Source: Diospyros lotus (lineage: Eukaryota; Streptophyta; Magnoliopsida; Ericales; Ebenaceae). Taken from it: DNA of 64,000 bases. A program made the translations under genes and the position numbers. The stretch covers positions 37,161,192 to 37,225,191 of the forward strand of contig NC_068349.1 of assembly GCF_014633365.1 (NCBI RefSeq), given 5' to 3'. Positions within the stretch are counted from its first letter, which is position 1. The number at the start of each line of letters is the position of its first letter. The notes below the pieces were generated by a model. It was not told the DNA's origin and searched no databases. It saw only the letters and a program-made list of their open reading frames with translations. Of this stretch, positions 1 through 13,200 are shown one piece after another.

Positions 1-230
1 ATAATTATTAATAAAAATAACTAAATAAATATTTTAAAAAAATAAAACCTGGCAGGAGTATGGATCAAACTAAAAAAACCATGGTTAAAACCGAAACCGA
101 ATGGTTTGGTTATGGTTTTTAATTTTTAAAACCAATGGGTAATGGTTTGGTTTTGGTTTTACTAGTTTAAATTTGGTTTAGTTATGGTTTTGGCAAAAAC
201 TGAAACCAAACCGAACCATTGCCAACCCTA
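1..230. mobile_element. Partial hAT-like MITE end
   Basis: AT-rich DNA built from repeated AACCAAACCG / GGTTTGGTT blocks ends at ACCATTGCCAACCCTA around 230. This matches the style of terminal sequence of plant non-autonomous hAT elements with low-complexity 'accgaacc' interiors. The other end lies outside the window, so neither a target duplication nor the full length can be checked. Confidence 0.35.
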
Positions 231-650
231 GTTATGACTAGGCAAATTACATGGTTGATTTCACGGTAAGGGTTCTATATTGCCCTAGAGTTCTCCAGAT
301 TATTCTTGAATGTCCTCGCAGGTTCTGGTCTACATCTAGTAGTTCTCTTGTAATGTGTAAGGTCTAGGTAGGTAAAAGGTCAAAGGTTGTGCGTATGAGA
401 GCCACTTTCACTAGAAAGTGTGCGTGGGAGTTTTCCTCTAAGAGAATCGTGTTGAGCCTAGCTAGCTTCTAAGGGTCAATCTGAGGCATGGCACAGGTGG
501 GGATGGTTCGGGTCTGGACAACTGACTTCACACTAGGGAGGGCCTAGGTCAAGTTGAGTGTCAAGTAGCGGCTCGAGGGATCATCATGGTCATGACATTG
601 TGCTCGAGCTCATGCATATAGGAGAAATGAGAGAAATGTTGTGATATAAT
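231..650. other. Unassigned flank downstream of the SKP1-like gene
   Basis: Mixed-composition DNA beyond the 3' end of the SKP1-like gene. I see no coding potential, no terminal repeats and no RNA gene here. Confidence 0.3.
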
Positions 651-827
651 CTATCTATGTTGCAGCACTATACAACAAAGAAGCATGTTGATTCTGGTTA
701 TAGTACTCTTATTTTTGTAGCGCTCCAAAGATGCAACAAAAAAAAATATATTAACATTAATAGGGGAAGGGCGATGCAAAAAGGAAAGAAATGAGTGGGA
801 AAAAGAGGGGGTGAGTGGAAAAGAGGA

Positions 828-849
828 GGGGGGGGGGGGGGGGGGGGGG
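828..849 (+). repeat. Poly(G) tract, 22 G
   Basis: An uninterrupted run of 22 G on the plus strand (C on the sense strand of the SKP1-like gene). It lies about 60 bp downstream of the stop codon, probably in the 3' UTR or just beyond it. Confidence 0.95.
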
Positions 850-906
850 ACAATAGAAACTAAGCAGTTCTTTGAAGCCCAGCCCAATAGAGTTTCAGGA
901 AATAGT

Positions 907-1148
907 CTAAATACCATCATATCTTTTCAAGGGACCATTGCCACTGGAAGAGAGATTAAGAGGTCCCTGATCTTGGCCTACTGAAAACATCTCTTGTATT
1001 CTTTCAGGCCAGAGTGAATTCAGTCTCCGTGCAAAATCCTCCACCTCCCTGAGTAAGTAAAAATAAAAAAAGAAAGAAAGAAAGGGAAAGAGAATGTTAT
1101 TCAAAGATGAAAAGAGCATAAGACTTAGAATGAAAGTAGTTATGTTAC

Positions 1149-1203
<55 letters not shown>

Positions 1204-4200
1204 TTATTTTTATTTTTATTTTTTGGGGGGGGGGGGTTGGGGGGGTTCTATTACTATTATTATATTGACTACCATCTGGTCAGCAACAACAAATTAATGA
1301 AAAAGAAATAATAGAAGGACAGGAAAAACCAAACCACAAAAAGCACATCCAAAGAAGAATCAGGGGCCCCCCACGCATAGATAGTCCTTTTGAAGCCAAA
1401 TAATAATAAAGTAACATTCCCCCAGGAAGGGGCCTGCTCATGCCTAGTCAGAAATATCACATAGGAAACCCTATTTCCAAATGATGACGGCAGCAGCCAA
1501 CCAAAGAAATAGTGACAACCCACAAAATTAATCATCATCAATGATTCAGAAATATCCTAAACCATTCAAAACACATTATTAAGTACCTAAGCAGAACAGC
1601 CAGGCCACTGGAGTCATTCAACTAAGGGAGTGTCATCATAAGACAGCCTTGCAAGGTGGCCAGAAAGCCATTCACCCTCTCCTCCTGAACCTTTCCCTGC
1701 TGGGACCAACTTAGCATAACTAAATAAACAGAGTGTCATGGGGTCATGTCCATGACTTGTCTCATCATGAGATTTCTCCTCACCCATCAATCCTTAACCA
1801 AAGGTTTCATGCTCCAAATCTTTCCCATCAAAACACACTCCATCAACCACTGCACCTCCACTATCCTAGGTATTGATATTGGATGTAGACCAAATCAAAT
1901 TGATTCAGCCATGAACAGTCAAGTATGCCAGTTTGATTAACATCTATACAGTGGAAAAGAGGAATTCTGTTACTTCCAATTACTTCCCCCCCCCCCCCCC
2001 CCCCCCCCCCCAGCATGGGGGGTCAACATTTCAATTTGAAACCATCTTTGGATCTCATTCTGTGGCAATGTTATTGCTTCTACAGTTCTACCTATTTCAT
2101 CAGTTGATCCCTCTAGAATTCTTAATTTAAGAACCCTTGCCAATGTCTTCTGGGACATTTTGCTCCTTCCTCTCTTCCTAGTAAGGACTTTGGTTGTGTG
2201 TGCCTTGGAGCGCCTCAAAACAATAACAGGAAAACCTGGCCCCAATGCTGTGAGATGTGTTATGATCATTGGTCAAGGAAAAGGATGTGGTTCTCGATCT
2301 CACAAAAAGCTTATCTGATCTTATCGGGCTTCAGACCCTACCAGAAGTCTTAGGAATATATGGACCCATGAAGCTGTATTCTGAGAATAAAATTGCTCAC
2401 AGTCAAAGTTCATCATAACAAAACTAAGCACATCAAGATTGATCCACAGTTCGCAAGAAAAACTCAATAAGGGGCACTGACTTGTGTGCCATTTTTTTAG
2501 ATCAGTGTGGAGTTATGGCTTAGTGTATTGTTGTTCACAAGTTGGATACGGAAAGATATATACACCAAATTAATTGAGCTTGCATATTTTTTACCACATC
2601 ACATATATACATGGGTTAAAGGAGATAATCTAAGCTCTTAGTTGTTTCTCAATACCCACCTTCCTTCCTCTCTTCTCTTTCCATCTTTCTTATCTATTAT
2701 CTTACTTTTGGTTTGCTGGCAGTTTAACTAAAATAAATGTTAGAAATAGTGTTGGCTCTCTTTCCCTCATCCAAGCTAACAAAAAATAAAAGCACGGGCT
2801 AAACCAAATGCCATGGCAAGCAAAAGAACCAAGAACAGTGATCAGTTAATACCACAAACCTTGGTAAATGGAGAAACTGGAAAAAACAAATAACTAGATG
2901 TTCTTAAGTTCCAGAGTTTTTTGCAAGGAATGTTTTTAATCACACGAAACTTCCACTAGTACGGAGATGAGGATGCTAAGATGGATGTGCGGCTATATAA
3001 GAAAAGATAAAATTAGAAATGAAATTATTCGTAATAAGGTAGGAGTAGTGCCAATCGAGGAGAAGATAAGAGAGACTAGACTAAGATGGTTTGATCATGT
3101 GAGAAGGAGACCAAGAGACGCTCCTGTGAGGAGAGTTGATGAAATAGAACAATTAATCAAAAAAATAGGTAGAGACAAACCCAAGAAGACTTTGGGAGAG
3201 ACATTAAAGTTTGATATGAAGTGTATGACCTTAAATGAAGATATGACAAAAGATATAAATACATAAAAGTCTAGAATTCATGTAGCTGACCCCACATAGT
3301 GGAATAAAGGCTGGATATATTGTTGTTGTTGTTAGAACTTCCACTGGTACAAAGACAAAGATCTAATATTTCAAAGCATACACAGAGTTTGAACATGATG
3401 AATTTCTTTTTGCCTTTGTTCCTTGATTAGCTATGGTCCATTTAGTTGCTCAAAATACAGCCTATGTACCCATGGAAGGTGCAGAAAATGCATGAGGATG
3501 CTACTCAGTCATAGGAAAAATATGATTTCTCTACAAAAATAAACAGTAGTACATATCTTGAAGAACTTTATGGGTGCATGTGCATGTATGTATTCAGATA
3601 GACTATGATTGAAGCCCACCTATCGATTTTTTCTTTCATTGCAGGATCTATCTCATCATCCATATCATCCTCGTCAAAGTCATCATCAGGTGCAAAACAG
3701 TCATCTTCACCATCTTGCAGCTTTAGAATTTCAGTATCATCAGGGAGAACATCACAAGGTCCATTAGAATCCTGCAACACGTAAAAGGCATTACGAACAT
3801 GATGTAATTTTTGTTTCTTTTTTGTCCTTTTCTTTCTTATCCTGTCTAGCTAAGCTACTTTCATTTAAAAACTTGGCCATAATACATCAGAAAATTTGTA
3901 ATGCAAAGACTAACACAGCACAATGGAAAGTGAGAAGATTCAGAAAGACCATGACAGTTACCTTCTTATGAATTTCAAGTGTATTGTTTGAAGAAGAGCC
4001 ACCACTCAAAACAGCATTGCAGGAAGAAACACTCTTCTGTTGGTCTTTTCTTCTCCGACTCTTCTTTTTGTTTTTAGAAGTTTTGACTTCCTTTGGTTCT
4101 GCATAACATAATTTCCTCAGTATCAGAGAATGTATCAATTGGAAATCAACAGAAAAGTAACGCCATTGAAAATTCACAGGCTATGCTCTCAGGTCCCCAG

Positions 4201-7200
4201 AGTGCAGTCAGAAATGCAAGCACAAAATAGTTTGAATATTCACTTGGAATGTTGAGGAGTCAAAGACAAGTCAGGGTTCCAGGAATAAAGATTAAAAAGG
4301 CTTCAAAGCATAAAGCAAACTCAAAAGGTACGTTACATGCAATTAACAAACTAGAGAATGTGCAAATCACGGGGTATCATTCACGAGACAAGTAAATTTA
4401 ATTGCTAGGGGTATTAGGCAGAGTTTTGTACTAGAAACTGCATAAGTATATTATGAAAAATCAGAACCAAAAGAGATGTATCCTTAAGTATGCTAAGAAA
4501 AATGAGAAATACAAATTATATATTAAGAAATATTAAGCCATCCAAGTGCATGTTAGACCTCAAAGAAGCTATCAGCTGGGCAAGTTTTAAGTGTCACCCA
4601 GTGTATCCTTTTATGTGTGGGTGTGTTTCTCACCAGAACATACTTCAGTGATGCCTCAAAAATTAACAAATGAACTTGTCATGAACCTAGGGCTTAACCT
4701 AGGATCAGTTTGGGAATTGGAAGAATCCGATTCAGCTAAGGCCAAGAACAGAAGGAATTTAGGGGGAGATTTGAAAGAATGAGGGGGAAATTAGAAGAAC
4801 TGTTAGGAGGATTAGAAGAACAGAAAATAAGGAGATGAAGATCGAGAAAGGGCGAGAATCTGGAGGAGGAGAAATTAGATTTCAATTCATTAATTCCTGA
4901 ATAAGGAAACAAACCCATTAAAGCAACTTTATATAGGCATATTTGCCTTCTAATAGCCTAGCACATGCTCCCATGTGCTTCTAACTACTTGATAAAATAT
5001 ATCCTAACAAATATTATAAACCTATTACAAGATTACCCATTTATTATATCTCTATTACAATATTGACCTTCCATTACTCCTAGAGATATGACAATTCCCC
5101 CCCTTTTTGAGAGAGTTCTTGTCCCCAAGAACTTGCCGCAAGTAGCCATTGCTCTTCATCCAATTCTAGTCTTCTCTATGTGGATCATCCTCCTTTCTTT
5201 CTTTCTACTTCTAGGTCTCTTCTTCTTTGTTCTTAAGTTCTCATCAACTGGAACAAAAATGATGGTTATTGCAGTCAAGGCTGCATCTTTCTTCAAGGAG
5301 TAACAGACCATTTCCCTTGGGTTTATAATAGCTACCAAATTAAGATTGCTGATACCTACAGTCTGAGAATCCAATATGATGCCAAATCCCATCAATATGT
5401 CAACATCTAGTGCCTTCAGTGAATTTGGCCGCTTCTTGTCACAGGTAGCAGTTGAAACCTGCCACCCTAAAGCCTTCAAATGATGTTCATTCCAAAATTC
5501 ACCCATCTGACAGGTTACCACATATGCTCCCCTCCTCTCATCATCTTCAAAATTGACAGCAACACAGTGGCATGGTTTAGGATCAGCAAGTCTTGCTTCT
5601 GCTGGTGTTATCTTCCTTCCTCTTATCGTTTGACAAAGAACCCTCCATGTTATCTAATCCTTCAGTCCATGCATTAGATGCCAAGGGTAACAAGTTCGCC
5701 TTGGTTTTGTTGGTCACTCGATCAAATACTTCCCAGCTTTCCTCTTGCAAACTTTTGGTAATTGCCCTTTGACGTATTAATTCTTCTTTTATCTTGTCAA
5801 TCTCAATCGGATAATTTTTTTCCAACTCCAAAAACTCCTGGCTGCCTCCTGTTATCTCTATCATCTAGCTAGCTGCATCATTCAGCTCTAGTTTTGGCCT
5901 TCCATGAGTTTCATTTGGAACATCCTCATCAAGAACTTCTATTCCAAAGGAACCAGTGTGTTCCTTTAATTCTCTTTTTGCCCACACACCCTGTACTGAA
6001 CCCCCACAAATGTTGCCAGCACTATCATTATTGTCACCTTTCTTGTCCATTCCACCTTGGCATACTTCTTCCACTCCGTATTGGAGGTAGGCAGTGAATC
6101 TGCTTCCCGCCTGCTCAATTTCTCCTTCGGCTACTCTATTTTAAGGAATTCATCTTTGTTAAAACTCCCGCGATAATCATTCAAGTATTCAACGAGAAAG
6201 TTATAATGATACTTCTTGATTAGTATCATCGCAAACTCCTATAGCTTCTCGCAAAACATACGACCAAATTCCTCGCACTCTTCATGAATCTCACTGTTTG
6301 TTCCTTTGTCCCTTCGGCTAGACTCATTCTCAAACTTCTTTCCCCATGTTTGATTCTTCTGGCTACACTACTCCTCATCCTTGTTGTTGCCAATTGAAAA
6401 GGCAGTCTTCTTTGGTTGCCATTAAGGCTCCATTCCAATTGAAAATGAAGCATTCTTTTGCTGCAATTGAGGCTCCAATAGTCTCCTACATGTATTGCTC
6501 CCCTTAGCCTATTTTTCACAATCAACATACTTTGAAAACCAAGGAACTATATACATACCGCTCTTCTTTACCTCTCCAATTCAAACAAAGTTAACCAAAA
6601 TTCAAAGTCCAAATTACCCTTTGTTTACCTTATTAGCAGCCTAGAATTTGATTGGAATTACCGCCTGCGGAATTCCTGTTCACTGATTCGCTGCTCAATC
6701 CTGTCACCGGAGCCACGGGCAAGTCACCTTAAGCCTTCTCAATCTAGGCCAGAATTGTTCGTCCACCTCCTACCACCCAATCAGTCTTGCAATCTTGGAC
6801 TTTAGCCTCTTATAATTTGGCTTAGACCCCACAAAATTTAGCGGCAGTAAGAGGAATCGGAAGGTGGCCAATGGCCAAGATCCGTTGCTAAGGAGCAATA
6901 GCCAAGATCGCTTGGGTTTGTTTGCCTCTATCACACACACACAGCGACTTGGATCCAATCAATGCCACTCGGCACGTTGCACAACTCTAATGCAACTCAC
7001 GCTTCTTGAATTTCGCAACCGAGAGTCACGACGAACTTGTCTTCAATACTCGAACTAAAATCTACTGAAATCACAAAGGCCGAGAATTAATCCTCTGCTG
7101 AGAGCCCACCCAGACTCACTGGAATGCTGGAACTCGCTGATTCTGTCGAAATTGATGCTCAATCAATCCAAGTCCAATTCCTCCTTGCACCAATTGCCAA

Positions 7201-10200
7201 CCAATCACCGTCCACAGGCTCCAATCGTGAATCCTCCTGGCCTGCTTGCCTTTAATTCCAGACAAGATTGGAGTCTTAGCCACAAGCCGTTAGCCTCTTG
7301 CACTGATCGCTCTCTCCACAAGATTACAACAGATTTGTGTGCGATTGCTAAGATTCAACGATTGCCCCCAAACTTGCTTCCACTTTGCGCCTTCCTTTCC
7401 TGTCAGAATCAGCGCCTTTGTCTCACCCAACTGTCTAATGGCTAGATGCTACTTCATCTTTCAATTCCGATTCTAGATCACCTAACTCCACCATGTTCCG
7501 GACTTAATCGACTCTATACAGCGTTTTGATAATTGCTTGAATTACAGCGCCTATGAAATCGTTTATGGAATTCTTCGCCTTCAGCCAAGAATTGTAGGCT
7601 CTACTTCAAATCGGCTTGTTTACTTTAAAATCGGATCGAACAACTACTGAATTTCAGAACTCACAGTCGAGGAACGACTGCTTTGATACCAATTTGTCAT
7701 GAACTTAGGGTTTAACCTAGGATCAGTTTGGGAATCAAAAGAATCCGATTCAACTAAGTACAAGAACAGAAGGAATTTAGGGGGAGATTTGAAAGAATGA
7801 GGGGGAAATTAGAAGAAGTGTTAGGGGGATTAGAAGAACAGAAAAGAAGGAGATGAAGATCAAGAAAGGGCGAAAATCTAGAGGAGAAATTAGATTTCAA
7901 TTCATTAATTCCTAAATAAAGAAACAAACCCATTACATCAACCTTATATAGGCATATTTGCCTTCTAACAGCCTAGCACATGCTCCCATATGCTTCTAAC
8001 CACTTCCTGAAATACATCCTAACAATTATTATAAACCTATTACAAGATTACCCCTTTATTATATCTCTATTACAATATTGACCTTCCATTACTCCTAGGG
8101 ACATGACATAACTTCTATGATATCTCAACAGCAATCTTCTTTTAAGATTCCACCACCAAGACAACTAGAGGTCTTGAAATTGTATTTTTCAATGTTTACC
8201 AACAGCACTTCATACTAGTGTCCAAACTCATGTCGGGATATGCTATAAGCTCCTATTTGAGATTGGAAACAGAGTCCAACTTTATATGGCTAAACACAAA
8301 AGCTTAGCAAGAAAAACAACATGACAACATCAATATCCTGCAAAATTCTATTAAAAGCTTCAATATAGGAGGACATTATTTAAAGGCAAAAGGAGGTGGT
8401 CCCATGAAGCAAGAGGAATTTGGTTAGAGGGGATTAGTCATTCAGTGGAAACCCTAAAACATTATTTCCAAAATTTGGCCAAGGCACAACATTATGTTAA
8501 AAATAAGAGCCTCATGCTCATTTTTACATTTCATAGGTCTAAAAAATTTTAATCCCCTAGTGTACATGGATCAAATACAATTTTTCTAATGGATCAAGTA
8601 CAATTTTTCTACTTTCTTCAAGAAAATAAACAAAAGGCTTCATTCTGATACTGAACAAAGACTCATCTTCACAAGGTTGTCTTGGAAAACATATAACATC
8701 TATGCATAAACATAAACAATTTCCTTTTAATATACAATCATATTCCTCACAAGGTTGTCTTGGCAAACATACATGCATAAACAAAGATAACAATTTCCTT
8801 TTATATACAATCAAATTTCACCCAACTTATACCTAACCATGTCAAACAAGCTTAACATAAGCCTATAGTACATGGAAATTTCACACCCAGCTTAGTACAA
8901 ACAATATTCAAGTTCAACTTCCGGTCTAAGGAGCTAAAGACTTCAAATTGAGTACAATTTGGGATTGCTTGGGTGTTTCCTTGGTAAATGAAGGATATCT
9001 TTGTGGATTAAAAAGCAGATGGTGCGGGCAAGGAGGAGGAGAGGGGGGGGGGGGGGGGGGAGGAGCTTATCAGTCCTATGATTATGTTGATTATTAGGGA
9101 TGAATAATACCTGATTTCATCTTGTAAGACTCCAAAATATAAACTGAATATAAGAATCCTCAACTTTTTCCATAGTTGGCTTAAGCAGTTATTGAACCAA
9201 TTTGTGGAGACTCTCAAGCCATTTCTTTAAAGGATTTTAGTTTTTGCTTTCACCCTCTTTTGTCATAGAAGACATTATCCCACTTTACATATTTTGGATA
9301 TACACCTTTTTTCTTGCCAAGTTGTATATGTACGCCTTTAAGTAGTGTTTAACAGTTAGTAACAAAAAAAGACATGTAATATAGCTAAAGAAGCAGAATA
9401 TGAAGCACCATATAGAATATATGAGGCAAAATTTCTTCATCCAATCCAAGCTAGAAAAGGTGATTCCAAGTTTTGATGAAACCAAGACAGACAATCAAGG
9501 AGATAAATCCCAAAGATACCTCCATTAATGAATGATAATAGATCATCGATGGAACGGTCATCCACGCGATCCTCTTCAAGTTCAGCATTCTGAAACACAT
9601 GGAAGCCTGAACCAGTATCAGTATAAAACAAGCATGCATCTTGTTAAAGATTTAAAGGTTCAGCATTTGCTTCTACCAAGCAATGGCTTTGAACCAAACC
9701 ACGTAACTGTAGTACTAGTATAGACAGATCAAATGAAAATTACAAGCACTGAAGAAGGAATAGAAAAGAAAGCACCGCAGCGACCTTCAATCTGTCTCTC
9801 TCCTTTAGCTCTTTTCTCTTTCTTGCATACAGTCTATTCAGGAGCCGAATTCGTGGATCATCAGTTATGTTTTTAAGAGGCTCAAGTTTCTCTTCCTGGA
9901 TCAATTAAGTCTATGTCAATATAACATATAAAATACAGAACCATTGTATCCCAAGGCTACTTGAAGGACATGCAAAGCATATACACTGTTTGCAAGCACA
10001 AGACACCTCTGTAAGATCATCAGGCAAATGAAATATCTCACGTATCTCCTCAGGAGTTTTCCCTTCGATCATGCGTGCTAGTGCACGGCTGGTAAGGTCA
10101 ACTAAGGGCTTCAATTGGAGGCTGTCAGCAGCAGATGTTAACTCACAAAGCCTTTTTGTGTCCATTCTAATGAATTTCTCATCGAAATATTTCCTTTCCT

Positions 10201-13200
10201 GCAAAAAGAGTTATATAAAGTTCTTTGTCTTTGTTAGCCCAAATCAATCATTGTAAGGTCATCTTGCTCAAATACAAATACAATAACACTAAAAACATAA
10301 CCCATCCAAAATACGACCTGTCAGCCCATGTGAATCATGATATGAATGATGAAAATGAACATCAATTCACAAATAGGAAACAACGATTCTTGAACATTGA
10401 TAACCTTGTTAGAGTGACCAGGTACTTGATGAAATCGGCAGTAATCAAGAATCAAGCTCAAAATTGGGGGATTGACTCGTGGTGGAAGGGATATAGGGTA
10501 ATTCTTTGACGATCCCATTCCTGCATGCATTTCTTGACATATCATCGGACAAAACATTGCAACCTCTTGTTCTACTTGTTGAATTGAACCATCAGCAGTT
10601 TGAAGCCATATATAGGACTTCATTATCTGAGCAACAAAGAGAGCTAACATGGATTAGAATTCATCATAATACAAAGAGACAATAAAATATGATCCAAGCA
10701 AAGAAAATAAATTACGTACCAAATGCTTATAGGAAGAATAAACAGAATGTTATGATAGCTAGCTGAGTAATCTAAATAAATGTGTAGTTAGGCTACTAGA
10801 ATTTGATTTTCCATTTTAGCATAGCTGGTGGAATGTTCCAGCATGTTGTTAACCATTGTAAGCACACATGGGCAAGGGACCAATTGTTTTTGGCGCCCAA
10901 ACGTAGCCCGAATCAGTATAAGTAACTGATCAAGCACCAAGATACACATGTTGAATGAAATTGGAAATTAGTTTCCCTCCAATTCTCTCTCTCTCTAAAT
11001 CTCTCTCCGTTCTTATCTCTCTCCCTCCCAAATATCTTCCATTCTCTCCCAATTCTCGTTCTCAATTCCTTGATAACTCTCTTGTCAGACTTGTAATCAG
11101 ACAAATTGGTATTAGAGCAAGCTCCTGGCCAAAATTTGCTGGATGATTGGAACAATGGCAGATGGAACTAGGATGTGGCAGATGGAGATGTAACTCCAAC
11201 AAGTGATAGAGATGGTGTCCAAGGTGCAAGGAAGGGTGGAAACGATGGAGGAAAGAGTAGGTTCGGTTGTAGATAGAAAGTTGGAGGCACTAGCCGGTCA
11301 CCTCAAGGGGGATATGCGTTTGCAGATCCAAGAAAAGATGCAGGAAGTTCAAGATCAGGGAAATTTGTTGCGGGATCAACTGCAATAATTCATGATGATG
11401 TTCACGAATCAACCACAAGTGAGGATCTCTCATGATTTTCCACCTAGAGAATGATCGGAGCCAATTTTACCAAGAATTGGCGTCCATCACTGTAGTGCTG
11501 GCAGAATCAAAAGGGGAACCAGCTATAAGGGAAGAATTGATGCTGGGGAGAAGACGAGGGTTACCAGACTGGGCACAACAGATCGGATTTCTAGTACCTA
11601 AGCTAGAACTACAAGTATTTGAGGGTGTTAAACCTTGATGGTGGTTGAGGTGATGCGAGAAATTGTTCGAAATTCACCAGGTGCCAGAGAACCAAAGGGT
11701 GGCCTTTGCAGTAGCATACCTCCATGATGCAGGGGATGTGTGGTTTCACGGCAAGTCCAAAGCAAGGGAGAGCTATAATTGGGATGATTCCACAAGTGGT
11801 CTTAATGAGAGGTTTGGGGAACAAGGCTGATTGGATGTGGTGAAGGAGTTCAATCGCTTGAGGCAGGAAGGATCAGTGATGGATTATCAAGCAAAATTCG
11901 AGGAGCTGAAGTTTATGGTGTTGAACAGGAACCCCGGCCTGACCGACGAGTACTTCGTGTTGAGTTTCAAAGGGGGACTAAATGATCAGCTAAGATCAGC
12001 AGTGCAGGTGCTCTGGCAAGTAGCAAAAGGGACCTCCTTACAAGAAATGACGTTTGAAGCCTTGATGAGGAAGCAGAGGGGGCAGAACAAAGGAGTGCAA
12101 GGAGGGATTATACCCCATGGAAGTAGGCCAATGGGGAAGGAGCCGATAAGGGTGGGGCTTGGCATCAGGTACCCCATGTTACCTGCAGCCCCTAGAAGGA
12201 TGGTCGGACTGTGCTTCAAGTGTGGAGAGAAGTACACCCTGGGGCATCAGTGTAGAAAACAACTTTTGTTGCTGGATGGACAAGAAGAAGAAGAGGAAGA
12301 GGAGGAAATGGCTGTGATGGAAGAAGAGGAGGAGGAAGGCAGTGGAGCCATATCCTTGCATGCCATCAAAGGAGTAGCCAATAGCAAAATTATTAAGGTT
12401 GAAGGGAAGGTGCAAGATAATTCCCTATTGATCGATAGTGGGAGCACCCACAGTTTCATCGATGAAGCCACGACTAAGAGGATGAGGTACCCAACGGCTA
12501 GAACTCAACCGTTGTCAGTGACGGTAACCAATGGGGACAAAGTGATCAACAAATCAACCTGCCTGGGGCTTTGTTGGGAGATGCAAGGGGAGGAATTCCA
12601 AGCTAACCTCAGGCTACTTAGGTTGAGGGGTTGCCATATTGTGCTTGGAGTGGACTGGATGTGAGAGGTGAGTCTTATTAGTTTTTATTTCAACAATATG
12701 GAAGTAACACTGGAAAAAATGGGAAAAAGGGTGGTTCTACAGGGCAATATGGAGGTGGGTGCATGCAAAATGATGAGGGGCAAGAAATTGGAACGAATGT
12801 TTAGGAAGAAATGGGCAGAAGTGGCTCAACTATTTTCCATTGAAGCCACTGATCAACAGGAGGAGAATTCAAGGAGGGGATGCTCAAAACCCTCCCGGCA
12901 GGTACATGAATTGACTCTTTTAGATTCATTGTTGAATGAATATCAAGATCTCTTCGTAGAACCTAAGGCCTTGCCCCTAAACGTTCACTAGACCACACCA
13001 TAACTCTCATACCCCATGTTGAACCGGTAAACATTTGTTCTTACCGGTACCCACCCAAACTCAAATCTGAAATTGAGAGGATGGTCAGAGAAATGCTAGA
13101 CCAATCAATTATTCGCCCTAGCCACGGTCATTTTGTTTTCCCTGTCTTATTGGTTAAAAAAAAAGATGGCACTTGGTCCTTTTGTGTTGATTACAGATAG

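Larger units (their letters stand above)
4677..8108 (-). mobile_element. Non-autonomous LTR retrotransposon
   Basis: Two direct LTRs at 4677-5093 and 7695-8108, each TG...CA, flank about 2.6 kb. Read on the minus strand, a primer-binding site TTGGTATCAAAGC lies next to the LTR at 7680-7692 (initiator-Met tRNA type). A polypurine tract (rc of ATTCCCCCCCTTTTT, about 5094-5108) lies next to the other LTR, so the element is transcribed on the minus strand. Flanking pentamers are GAACT (4672-4676) and TAACT (8109-8113), a target duplication with one mismatch. No protease, reverse transcriptase, RNase H or integrase motif is visible inside, so it must move in trans. It sits in the 5.4-kb intron of the SKP1-like gene, in the gene's own transcriptional orientation. 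Confidence 0.88.

Noticed and set aside
1094..1297. Poly-leucine ORF
   Set aside because: Translation of a (TTA)n microsatellite and poly(G).
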